DNA of 64,000 nucleotides from Paludibacteraceae bacterium (GTDB taxonomy: Bacteria; Bacteroidota; Bacteroidia; Bacteroidales; Paludibacteraceae), in NCBI GenBank assembly GCA_017464475.1, contig JAFTZQ010000018.1:85516-149515 (forward strand). Reading direction: 5' to 3'. How positions within the stretch are numbered: the first letter of the stretch is position 1; every line of letters starts with the position of its first letter. Made by a program: the position numbers and the translations under genes. Under the pieces are notes generated by a model. The model saw only the letters and a program-made list of their open reading frames with translations, searched no databases and was not told the DNA's origin. Positions 26,364 to 34,581 of this stretch are shown one piece after another.

Positions 26364-27089
26364 TCATCCCTCGGTTGTGAGTCGGTTGTCATTCTTTTCC
26401 GCTATTAACGGATAGGTCGCAAATAGTTCTAATCCGCTTGCTGTTTCTGCGATTAAGTCTTTTCGGGCAAAATTCTTTGAGGTATTATCCATCAACACTT
26501 CGCCGAGACCTTGCATAAGTGTTCTGGAACTATAACCACGCACTTTTTCTGCACAATCATGTGCATATTCATTTACAGATTTATTGGTTCGAATGCGCAC
26601 TATTTCCTCATTGATCTCTGTATGATTTTGCAGGAAGAACCACACATCATATATATCGCGCGGCGTGATACGTTCGCCCAATGCACAAAGTTTATGCGCA
26701 AACATATCCGGCATAGTCATAATGCGTATATCGGTGCCCAGCAATGACCGAATCTCATAATGGTTGGGATATTCGCGATTACTTACTTCCACCTTCAGCA
26801 TTCGTTCTCCTTTACCATAGTTGAGTACCAATATAGGTCCGTAGAACTTCATCGCTTCGTCATCAATAGCCCCGAATCGGAGCAGCAATGTTCTTAGTTC
26901 CTGATATACGTATTCCGTCTGGCTGGAATCCAACAGATTGAAATCCAAATCTGTTGAGAACCGCGTTAATCCATGAAAAAGCATCAATGATGTGCCCCCT
27001 TTGAACGCCAGAAACCGGCTTAACTGAGGATGGCGGAAGATCGCAAGCAACACTTGCACCAGATAATATCGATGTTTATTGATGTCCAT
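26364..27089 (-). CDS. abiEii: AbiEii-type toxin (nucleotidyltransferase)
   Basis: 241 residues from ATG 27089 (MDINKHRYYL); the longer frame begins at GTG. The nucleotidyltransferase core is LAFKGGTSLMLFHGLTRFSTDLDFNLL (about 30-56), the GG/S...DLD signature of AbiEii/MenA toxins. Toxins of this type block growth by adding nucleotides to tRNA acceptor ends, which can abort phage infection. It overlaps the antitoxin gene by 14 bp. Shorter than the roughly 300-residue prototypes. More AT-rich than the flanking housekeeping genes. Confidence 0.88.
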   Translation of the reverse strand: MDINKHRYYLVQVLLAIFRHPQLSRFLAFKGGTSLMLFHGLTRFSTDLDFNLLDSSQTEYVYQELRTLLLRFGAIDDEAMKFYGPILVLNYGKGERMLKVEVSNREYPNHYEIRSLLGTDIRIMTMPDMFAHKLCALGERITPRDIYDVWFFLQNHTEINEEIVRIRTNKSVNEYAHDCAEKVRGYSSRTLMQGLGEVLMDNTSKNFARKDLIAETASGLELFATYPLIAEKNDNRLTTEG

Positions 27090-27642
27090 TGAGTAGCGCC
27101 TCCACACGCTTAACTAATATCGGGGAATCATATACAGGCAATAACTGATGGATAAGTTCATGATTAAGCGGATGTAAATTATCAAAATAGCACTGTCCTG
27201 CACTCAAATACATCATATCCAGAAAAGCACGTTCCGGAGTAGCAATAGCAATATTGCCACGCTGCTCGATACCTAACATATTCGTCCATATCATTTTGTT
27301 CATCTGGCGGAATACATAGGCATGGCCATCTACCTCTATCGTGCGTGATTGGTAACTGATGCAGGTAATGTCCGAACTATATTGAAAGGTCACACCTGCG
27401 CGAGCTAACACGTATTCCAAAGAAATATATGAGGGTTTCAGCAAGGAGCAAGCCATCTCCTGCTCGTCGTATTTGGGTTTTGTGTATATTCCTCTGCGAG
27501 GATTGCGCAGTGCTCCGGTACGTGCATAGTATTGTAATGACCGACGGAGAGATTGTATATCTCTATCCTTACAAACCATTGCCAGCCATTGAGGTGTAAA
27601 AACACTTCTCGGGCTTGATAATATTGTACTCAAAACGTCCAT
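27076..27642 (-). CDS. abiEi: AbiEi-type antitoxin
   Basis: 188 residues from ATG 27642 (MDVLSTILSSPRSVFTPQWLA); the frame extends upstream only through promoter DNA. The N-terminal winged-helix region reads QSLRRSLQYYARTGALRNPRRGIYTKPKYDEQEMACSLL. PSYISLEYVLARAGV and IATPERAFLDMMYL are the conserved AbiEi_4-type core. These antitoxins repress their own promoter and neutralise AbiEii without direct binding (type IV). The promoter sits 40 bp upstream inside the 55-bp repeat. Confidence 0.85.
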   Translation of the reverse strand: MDVLSTILSSPRSVFTPQWLAMVCKDRDIQSLRRSLQYYARTGALRNPRRGIYTKPKYDEQEMACSLLKPSYISLEYVLARAGVTFQYSSDITCISYQSRTIEVDGHAYVFRQMNKMIWTNMLGIEQRGNIAIATPERAFLDMMYLSAGQCYFDNLHPLNHELIHQLLPVYDSPILVKRVEALLNGHQ

Positions 27643-27679
27643 AAACAAGCTGTATGTATAAATTATTTGTACTTTCAGC

Positions 27680-27734
27680 GTGCAAAGGTAGTAATAATTT
27701 TTGAAATACACAAAAAAAATCTTTATTTTCTTGC
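27680..27734. repeat. 55-bp perfect direct repeat, right copy
   Basis: Identical to 26263-26317. Its last four bases also form the TTGC box of the plus-strand addA promoter. Confidence 0.95.
27683..27714 (-). promoter_or_regulatory. Promoter of abiEi-abiEii
   Basis: TTTG (27714-27711), a 20-nt spacer and TACCTTTG (27690-27683), identical to the glycan operon promoter. Confidence 0.75.
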
Positions 27735-27761
27735 GTATGTGCAATTTTTGTTGTACTTTTG
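27731..27761 (+). promoter_or_regulatory. addA promoter
   Basis: TTGC (27731-27734), a 19-nt spacer and TACTTTTG (27754-27761). The ATG at 27770 follows only 8 nt later, so the mRNA would be nearly leaderless. Confidence 0.8.
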
Positions 27762-27769
27762 TAGCCCAA

Positions 27770-30700
27770 ATGGAGCAAATGATAGATATACGGCGACCGA
27801 TTATGCTATGCAAAGCGTCGGCGGGGACGGGAAAGACGTACACGCTGGCGGCGTATTTTATAGGTCTCTTGTTGTCGGGCGAGGACTATCGCTCGATTCT
27901 AGCCATTACGTTTACCAACAAAGCCACGGCGGAGATGAGCGAGCGTATTTTGACGTATTTATACGCCCTTTCGCTCGGAGAGGAGAGTGATTTCCTGAAT
28001 CGCGCCCGTATGTTCATGATCCGCGACCAACACCTCTCGGACGAGCAGTTGAGAGAGCGGGCAGGGAAGTGTTTCCGCACAATGCTGGCGGACTTTGACA
28101 ATCTCCATGTCATGACGATTGATTCGTTCCTGCAGACCCTCCTGAGCGGATTAGCCGGTGTGCTGCGCATGAGTGCGGGCTTGAACACCGAGTTGGATAT
28201 AGATCATGTGATCCGCACGGCGGTAGATCAGCTGCTGACGACCGAGATGAGTGCGGCGGACCGGACAATATTGGAGGATTACATGCGCCTGAAGCTGGAT
28301 CAGGAGAGCCAATGGGATGTGCGCCAGAGTCTCTGCGCCATGGCGAAAGAGATGTACAACGAATCGGTACAAATGCTCGATTCCAACGGACAAATCCTGT
28401 TTGACGCCGCGGCGATAGCGCGGCGGCGCAAGGCGGTAGAAGAGATGTGGCAGCAGGACGAACGGAAGCGCGAATTGCAGGCAATATTGGACGGCATTCA
28501 TACCGAAGGGCTGGTCTCCATGGGTGCTGTGAGTCCGAAACCGCTGCCGCACGTGAAAGATATAGACCGTGCCTGCGCGCGGCTGCTCCAGACGCTCAAA
28601 GCACCGGAGAAGATCTCGCCTAAAGACCGTTTCCGCGGACTGACGGAGACGCAACTGTCGGACGCCAAAGCCGGTAAGTGGACTAAACTGCCGGCGCAGG
28701 TGGTGGAGGACGCCGTTCGGGCGACCGAGTTGGCGAAAAACCTTGCGCACCGCTATAACACGCTCCAACTGACCATCCGTTTCAGCCGCGATATGGAGCT
28801 GATGAGTTCGCTGCAAGCCCTCATCCAGCGCAATCTGGCGGATGCGAACTGCGCCTTGCTCGCGCGGACTGCCGGCACGCTCAGCAAAGCCCTGCGCGAA
28901 GGAGACGCGGATTTCATCTTGGAGAAAGCAGGCATCCGCTACCACCATGTGCTGATGGACGAGTTCCAGGACACCAGCCGCCTGCAGTGGAGCGTCATAC
29001 GCCAGCTGCTGCAAGATCTGCTGGCGAGCGAAGGCAACACCCTCCTCATCGTGGGGGATATCAAGCAGTCCATCTACCGCTGGCGAAATGGCGACTGGCA
29101 CATTATGGAGAGCCTGACGGGCGAGCAGGTCAACGAGACTTCTCTGACCCGCAATTTCCGCAGCAGCGAGGAGGTAGTGCGGTTCAACCTATCCCTCTTC
29201 GACCATATCATCCGTTCCGCCAATGACGAGTTGGTGGAGCGTATCTACAGCGAAGGCTTCTCGCCGGAGAAACTGGAGCAGTTCTACCAAGGCAAGAAGA
29301 AAAAAGGCGGTTATGTCCGTTTTCATGCCGTGCCGAACGGTCAAAAGGAGGATCTGGCGTCGGAAATGTTCGATGAAATGGAGCATTTGTTGCAGTTGGG
29401 AGCCAAGCCGGCAGATATGATGATCTTGGTGCGCGAGAAGAAAGACGCGGCGCTCATTACCGACCTGCATACCATGCTGGACGCAGAGGAATATCCTTTG
29501 CTCTCCCAAGCTGCCATCGTCTCGGCAGACAGTTTCCTGCTGGAAGCCTCCGAAGCGGTGCAGACCGTGATTGCCGGACTCAAAGTGATTGCCAAGAACG
29601 ACGAAGTGGCGGCGAAATATATTGCGCTGACCACCCATAAGTCCGATTTCAACGAGCAAATCAAGGAGCATAATCTGACCTCCCGCACGCCGCTGTATGA
29701 AGCCGTGTCCGACTTGATCAAGATTCTACTGGCGGACAAGGACGGACAGTACCACGGTTCCGAAACGGCATACATCAACTCCTTATTAGATCGCACGCGC
29801 GACTACGTGAGCGCGTATGGGAGCGACATACCGGATTTCCTGACTTATTGGGACGACACGCTGCATGCCAAATCCATCCCTGCCGCTTCTACCGACGCCA
29901 TCCGGATTCTGACTGTGCATGCCAGTAAAGGACTGCAGGCGCAGACGCTGTTTATACCTTTCTGCATGTGGACCAAAGAGGCGGGCAAACACCCTTCGAA
30001 AATCTGGTGCCGCGTAGCGGAAGAGATCGGGGACACGGATTTTGTGCCCATCCAGGACGGTGCAGAAATGGCGGACTCGGCGTATATAGACGAATACAAC
30101 GAAGAGCATACCAACATGCGGATCGACAATCTGAATATGCTCTATGTGGCGTTGACCCGCGCGGAGGATAATCTCTATATTTCAACGGCTTACCCCGTCA
30201 AACAGGACGGTTCGATGGGAACCTGCAACCATGTGGGGCTGTATATCAAGGATTTCGTCCAAGGCGACGACTACGAAGCCGGAGAGAGGAAAGTTGAAAG
30301 TTTAAAGTTGAAAGTTGAAAGTTCGAAGAGGAAAGTTGAAAGTTTAAAACCTTTCTCCTTCGAGGGTGCGCCGGTGGTACAAGCGGAAGTATGGGCGAAC
30401 AGCAACCAAGTGCGCTTCGTTCAGTCGCAAGAGGGTGCGCTCTATACCGACATGGGCGACGAGGCGTACCGCCGTGTGGCGAGGATGGAGGAAGGCACGC
30501 TCTGCCATGAGATCTTCGCTAATATACGCAAAGCGGATGAGTTAGAGGCGGTGCTGGATGAGTTTGAGAGCCGCGGCGAGATCCGCGACCCGCAGCAACG
30601 CGAGGTGCTAAAAGACCTGATTTCATCGGCATGGATCGGCAATGCGCAGATGCGCGACTGGTTCACTTCGCCGTGGGTGCTGGAGTTGGAGCACGATGTG

Positions 30701-30940
30701 CTGATGGACAGAAAGAAGATCCGTCCCGACCGTGTGATGATCAATTCGAAGACCAACGAAGCGATCGTGCTGGACTATAAGTTCGGCGCATGGCATGGCA
30801 AGCCCGATCCGCAATACGAGGATCAGGTGCGGCGGTATATGGCGGCGCTGCGGGAGATCGGACACCCTTCCGTCCGCGGCTTCCTATGGTACGCACGCAA
30901 AGAGAAGGGCGATAAATTGGTAGAAGTGCATGAGAAATAG
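27770..30940 (+). CDS. addA: AddA/RecB-like helicase-nuclease
   Basis: 1056 residues from ATG 27770 (27779 is also possible; the frame further upstream overlaps the promoter). A UvrD-type helicase with Walker A KASAGTGKTYTL near the N-terminus, MDEFQDTSRLQW (motif II), VGDIKQSIYRWR, TRNFRSSEEVV, LTVHASKGLQAQTLF and LYVALTRAEDNLY. The C-terminal PD-(D/E)XK nuclease shows PDRVMI...VLDYKFG...YEDQVRRYM. With AddB it resects double-strand breaks for RecA loading. A heptamer insert (30287-30350) encodes a KVESLKLKVESSKRKVESLK-like linker between helicase and nuclease. It overlaps addB by 11 bp. Confidence 0.93.
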   Translation: MEQMIDIRRPIMLCKASAGTGKTYTLAAYFIGLLLSGEDYRSILAITFTNKATAEMSERILTYLYALSLGEESDFLNRARMFMIRDQHLSDEQLRERAGKCFRTMLADFDNLHVMTIDSFLQTLLSGLAGVLRMSAGLNTELDIDHVIRTAVDQLLTTEMSAADRTILEDYMRLKLDQESQWDVRQSLCAMAKEMYNESVQMLDSNGQILFDAAAIARRRKAVEEMWQQDERKRELQAILDGIHTEGLVSMGAVSPKPLPHVKDIDRACARLLQTLKAPEKISPKDRFRGLTETQLSDAKAGKWTKLPAQVVEDAVRATELAKNLAHRYNTLQLTIRFSRDMELMSSLQALIQRNLADANCALLARTAGTLSKALREGDADFILEKAGIRYHHVLMDEFQDTSRLQWSVIRQLLQDLLASEGNTLLIVGDIKQSIYRWRNGDWHIMESLTGEQVNETSLTRNFRSSEEVVRFNLSLFDHIIRSANDELVERIYSEGFSPEKLEQFYQGKKKKGGYVRFHAVPNGQKEDLASEMFDEMEHLLQLGAKPADMMILVREKKDAALITDLHTMLDAEEYPLLSQAAIVSADSFLLEASEAVQTVIAGLKVIAKNDEVAAKYIALTTHKSDFNEQIKEHNLTSRTPLYEAVSDLIKILLADKDGQYHGSETAYINSLLDRTRDYVSAYGSDIPDFLTYWDDTLHAKSIPAASTDAIRILTVHASKGLQAQTLFIPFCMWTKEAGKHPSKIWCRVAEEIGDTDFVPIQDGAEMADSAYIDEYNEEHTNMRIDNLNMLYVALTRAEDNLYISTAYPVKQDGSMGTCNHVGLYIKDFVQGDDYEAGERKVESLKLKVESSKRKVESLKPFSFEGAPVVQAEVWANSNQVRFVQSQEGALYTDMGDEAYRRVARMEEGTLCHEIFANIRKADELEAVLDEFESRGEIRDPQQREVLKDLISSAWIGNAQMRDWFTSPWVLELEHDVLMDRKKIRPDRVMINSKTNEAIVLDYKFGAWHGKPDPQYEDQVRRYMAALREIGHPSVRGFLWYARKEKGDKLVEVHEK
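30287..30350. repeat. Heptamer repeat AAAGTTG inside addA
   Basis: About nine imperfect copies (AAAGTTG, AAAGTTT, AAAGTTC), in frame, encoding a Lys/Glu/Ser-rich linker before the nuclease domain. Confidence 0.9.
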
Positions 30941-33698
30941 TTTTTTACGAAATACAGCGGAGTCTATTGTGCAAACAATAGGCTGGGAGCGGCTCAGTAG
31001 CGTCACCTTCGTGCTGCCGTCTCACCGCGCCGGACTGGTGCTGACCGAAGCGTTGCTGGATATCCAAGCGGAGCAGAACGTGAAAGCGCTCTGGTCGCCG
31101 AGAGTATTGACACTCAATCAATTACAAGACACATTGAGTCCCCTTTATGCCGAGGACGAGTTGAAGACGGTCGTGCGGCTCTACCGCCATTACCGGCGAT
31201 TGAATGCCGGCGACAAAGACCTCATGCCGATAGAGATGTTCTACGGTTGGGGCAGACAGATGATCTCGGACTTCACTAATATCGACTCCTCCATGCCGGC
31301 GGAGCAGGTGCCGAATTTCTTCGAAAACACGATCGCGGCGCATGAGTTGAGCCGTTGGAATCTGGACGAAGAGGTTTTGGCGCGCTTGCGGGGACTGATG
31401 TCCGGCGGGCTGAAAGAGGACGCGTCGGAAGACTCAATCCGGCGGCAGTATGAGCAACTCTGGCGCCAGCTATACGAACTCTACCAAGCCCTGCGGGCGG
31501 AAATGGAGGCGGAACAGAAGGGTTATAACGGTATGCGTTACCGTGCAGCGATAGAGCATTGGGCGGACGAGAGCGTGCAGCAGCAGATCGCAGGCAGGAT
31601 CTATGTCTTTGTGGGCTTTAACTACCTGTTGCCGGTAGAGCGCGAGCTGATGACGCTCCTGCGCGATGCAGGGCAAGCGCAGTTCTATTGGGATTATATA
31701 CCGGATTTCCGAACCAACGAGAAAGCTTTCTCGTTCACGCAGCTCAATGCACGGATCTTAGGAGAGGGGAATGCCCCCTCAATCCCCTTAAAGGGGGAGG
31801 GAGGTGATTTTCCTAAGGAAGTGACCGTCATGTCTTGTGCTTCGCGCGAAGCGCAGGCGCAGTATGTGCACCGCTGGCTGCAAGAGAACTACACGGCGAA
31901 GGGACAGAAAGTTGGCGTGGTCATTTGCGATGAGAATATGTTGGAGTCGGTAATCCAGACCCTTCCGGCAATCACGCTGCCAGGCGAAGAGAACCCCGAA
32001 CCGATCAATATTACCAAGGGCTTTCCGCTGCGTAATACAGCGGTCTATGCCCGCACGATCGCGTGGCTGTACGACAAAGAGAGAGGCAAGGCGGAGCAGG
32101 TGGTAGAGCCGCATTTCGTGGACGAAATGCTGTCAGCCTTCAGCAGTCAGCAGTCAGACGTCAGTGCTCAGCCGTCAGACGAGCTCACTTGGCAGGAACT
32201 GTTGATCTTGGAGTCCGAATACCAGGTTCGCAAGATCGCTTCGAAGATGCGCCAAGTGATTGCGGAGGGCTTGGGCGATGTGCCGGTGACGCTCAAACTG
32301 ATCCGGCTGCTCATGCGCCGCGAAATGGAGAGCGTCACCATGCCTTTCCACGGCGAACCGGTGACCGACATACAGATCATGGGTGTGCTGGAGACGCGTT
32401 TGTTGGATTTTGACCGGCTGCTGCTGCTTAACGTAGAGGAGGGTGTGATTCCGCAGCGGCAGAATGATCTCAGTTTCATACCGTTCTACCTGCGCAAGGC
32501 GTACCACATGCAGACTTCGGACGAGAAAGCAACGATCTATGCCTATAATTTCTTCCGCTTGCTGAGCCGGACGGGTCATTCGACGATCCTGTTCACCACG
32601 GCAGAGACGGCGGAAGGGGGCAAAGGCATGTCGCGGTTTATCATGCAGATGCTCGTTTCGCCCGAATTCAACGTACAAAAAGCGCAGCTGCAAGAGCCGA
32701 GCATATTAGCTCAGTCGCCGTTCGAGGAGATCCATCTGGACGAACCGGCTCCGTTGCGCTCTTCCCTGTCGCCCAGCGCGCTCAATACCTTTATCTCCTG
32801 CCCGCGCAGTTATTACCTGCAGTATATCGAGCACCTGCGCCCCGAGGACGAAGAGGACGTGCTCTTTGCGCCGAACACGATGGGTTCGTTTGTCCACCAT
32901 GCCATGGAGTACCTCTATACCCGCTATCTGCATTGCAATAACACCTCTCCGGTGCGCGTTTTGCCCGATGAAATCGAAGCAATCAGGACGGATGAGACCA
33001 AGCAGCAAGAGGCGCTGACGGAGGCGTACCGACGGATGAATGAACTCTATGCCGAGACCCATCCGGAGGAGCCGGAGCACTATGTGCCCGACCATCATAC
33101 CGGCGAGAATGTGGTGATTCTCGGCTATGTACGAAATATCTTGGAGCGCGACCGAGAGGACGCCAAGACGGGTCTGCAGATCTACCTGCTGGAGCAGCGG
33201 CGTATGTTTCCGCTCACGATCGAAGGAGTGGGGACTATACAGATGGGCGGAATCATCGACCGGCTGGATCTGTACGGCGCGGAGGGACATGAGTGCCTGC
33301 GCGTGGTGGATTATAAATCCGGCAGTTACGGCGACACGACGCATGCCAAGAAGATGTCTTCTTCGTGGGAAGAGATTATGGAGAGCGAGGACAAAGGCTA
33401 TGTACGCCAGACGCTCATCTACAGCCATGCCGTCATGACGCAAGACAGGACAGGGCTGCCGATCGAACCGAACCTCTTCTTCTGCCGCCGCAAGCTGACG
33501 GAGATAGAGACGACCATCGATGTGGGCGAAGAGACCGTGCGGGACTACCGCACGATTCAGGAGCCTTTCCTCGATGCCTTGCGGGGCAAGGTGGCCGAGG
33601 TGTTGACTGCTACGGAGTTTCCGCCCTGCGAGGAAGACAAATGTCCGTCTTTCTGCCCCTTCTTCACCCTCTGCGGACGTAAACCCAAAGAATTTTAA
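30930..33698 (+). CDS. addB: AddB-like PD-(D/E)XK nuclease
   Basis: 922 residues. N-terminal inactive helicase-like region (VTFVLPSHRAGLVL), then C-terminal nuclease: LSPSALNTFISCPRSYYLQYI, GSFVHHAMEYLY, IDRLDL, RVVDYKSGS and the terminal CPSFCPFFTLCG. The spaced Cys residues are the AddB-type iron-sulfur cluster ligands. It partners AddA. Two repeat-derived inserts are in frame: a G-rich element (31761-31807; peptide APSIPLKGEGG) and a GTCAG repeat (32133-32181; peptide SSQQSDVSAQPSD). No terminator before the next gene. Confidence 0.9.
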   Translation: MRNSFLRNTAESIVQTIGWERLSSVTFVLPSHRAGLVLTEALLDIQAEQNVKALWSPRVLTLNQLQDTLSPLYAEDELKTVVRLYRHYRRLNAGDKDLMPIEMFYGWGRQMISDFTNIDSSMPAEQVPNFFENTIAAHELSRWNLDEEVLARLRGLMSGGLKEDASEDSIRRQYEQLWRQLYELYQALRAEMEAEQKGYNGMRYRAAIEHWADESVQQQIAGRIYVFVGFNYLLPVERELMTLLRDAGQAQFYWDYIPDFRTNEKAFSFTQLNARILGEGNAPSIPLKGEGGDFPKEVTVMSCASREAQAQYVHRWLQENYTAKGQKVGVVICDENMLESVIQTLPAITLPGEENPEPINITKGFPLRNTAVYARTIAWLYDKERGKAEQVVEPHFVDEMLSAFSSQQSDVSAQPSDELTWQELLILESEYQVRKIASKMRQVIAEGLGDVPVTLKLIRLLMRREMESVTMPFHGEPVTDIQIMGVLETRLLDFDRLLLLNVEEGVIPQRQNDLSFIPFYLRKAYHMQTSDEKATIYAYNFFRLLSRTGHSTILFTTAETAEGGKGMSRFIMQMLVSPEFNVQKAQLQEPSILAQSPFEEIHLDEPAPLRSSLSPSALNTFISCPRSYYLQYIEHLRPEDEEDVLFAPNTMGSFVHHAMEYLYTRYLHCNNTSPVRVLPDEIEAIRTDETKQQEALTEAYRRMNELYAETHPEEPEHYVPDHHTGENVVILGYVRNILERDREDAKTGLQIYLLEQRRMFPLTIEGVGTIQMGGIIDRLDLYGAEGHECLRVVDYKSGSYGDTTHAKKMSSSWEEIMESEDKGYVRQTLIYSHAVMTQDRTGLPIEPNLFFCRRKLTEIETTIDVGEETVRDYRTIQEPFLDALRGKVAEVLTATEFPPCEEDKCPSFCPFFTLCGRKPKEF
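31761..31807. repeat. G-rich palindromic repeat inside addB
   Basis: CCCC-rich left arm, CCCCTTAAAGGGG centre and a GGGAGGGAGG right arm, in frame as a Pro/Gly-rich loop. Confidence 0.8.
32133..32181. repeat. GTCAGCA/GTCAGAC repeat inside addB
   Basis: About six imperfect heptamers, in frame, encoding a Ser/Gln/Asp-rich loop. Confidence 0.8.
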
Positions 33699-33699
33699 T

Positions 33700-34581
33700 A
33701 TGCCTATGACGACAAAACATTATAATGTGGCAGACCATCTGTTTGCCATCGAAGCGAAGGAGAATATTTTTCCTCTCCTGTCAAATTATACACCCTTTGA
33801 GACCGATCAAATCGGCGCAACTCACGTGTTCATAATTCATGCGGAGGACGCTCCGTTGTATGCCGCCGAAGGGTGGGAGAGTGTCTATACCGACCGTTCG
33901 GACGAAGACATGCCGCGGATCGAGATGTACCGCAAAAACGGCGAATGGCTGTTCCTGATCTCGGTGAACCGAGAGACGGAGGTGGTCTGTTCCATCCGTT
34001 GCGACCGGGAATGGTCGGACGTGCATGTCGCCATGCAGGAGGGCTATGAGCGCTTTGCGATTGACAATACCGCCATGCTCATTTATGCTTTCTGTACTGT
34101 ATCGAGGAAGACGCTCCTGTTCCATTCGTCGGTCACGGTGCGGGACGGCAAGGGCTATATGTTTCTCGGGCATTCGGGAACGGGCAAAAGCACCCATTCG
34201 CGCCAATGGTTGGAAGCGTTTGAGGAAGCGTGGCTGCTGAATGATGATAACCCTGTTGTGCGGCTTTGGGAGGACGGCAGAGTGGTTGTCTATGGCTCGC
34301 CTTGGAGCGGCAAGACGCCTTGTTATATAGCCGAATCGGCACCCGTGCAAGCGCTCGTGCAACTCGTCCAAGCGCCGGGGAATAAAATAGAACGCCTGCG
34401 TATGACGCAAGCGTATCCGTATATCTTGGCTTCGGTGAGCGGGTTGAAGATTCTGCCGGAGTCGATGGACGCGATCTATGAGTCTATAGCTGCTCTGCTG
34501 GAGCGCTGTCCGGTGTATCGGCTGGAGTGTCTGCCGAATACGGCAGCCGCACAGTTATGCGCTCAAACGTGTTCACTTTAG
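33700..34581 (+). CDS. HPr-kinase-like P-loop protein
   Basis: 293 residues. Central P-loop FLGHSGTGKSTHSRQW (about 155-170), then LLNDDNPVVRL with the acidic pair and VYGSPWSGKTPCY, the pattern of HPrK/PEPCK-fold kinases found singly in Bacteroidota. The N-terminal 130 residues are a variable domain. The substrate is unknown; there is no HPr gene nearby. It starts 2 bp after addB. Its 3' end overlaps the convergent mtaB gene by 98 bp, and its conserved-looking tail (CPVYRLECLPN) lies inside the overlap. Confidence 0.75.
   Translation: MPMTTKHYNVADHLFAIEAKENIFPLLSNYTPFETDQIGATHVFIIHAEDAPLYAAEGWESVYTDRSDEDMPRIEMYRKNGEWLFLISVNRETEVVCSIRCDREWSDVHVAMQEGYERFAIDNTAMLIYAFCTVSRKTLLFHSSVTVRDGKGYMFLGHSGTGKSTHSRQWLEAFEEAWLLNDDNPVVRLWEDGRVVVYGSPWSGKTPCYIAESAPVQALVQLVQAPGNKIERLRMTQAYPYILASVSGLKILPESMDAIYESIAALLERCPVYRLECLPNTAAAQLCAQTCSL

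Noticed and set aside
28151-29101. 316-codon minus-strand frame opposite addA
   Set aside because: Antisense to helicase motifs; composition typical of a shadow frame.
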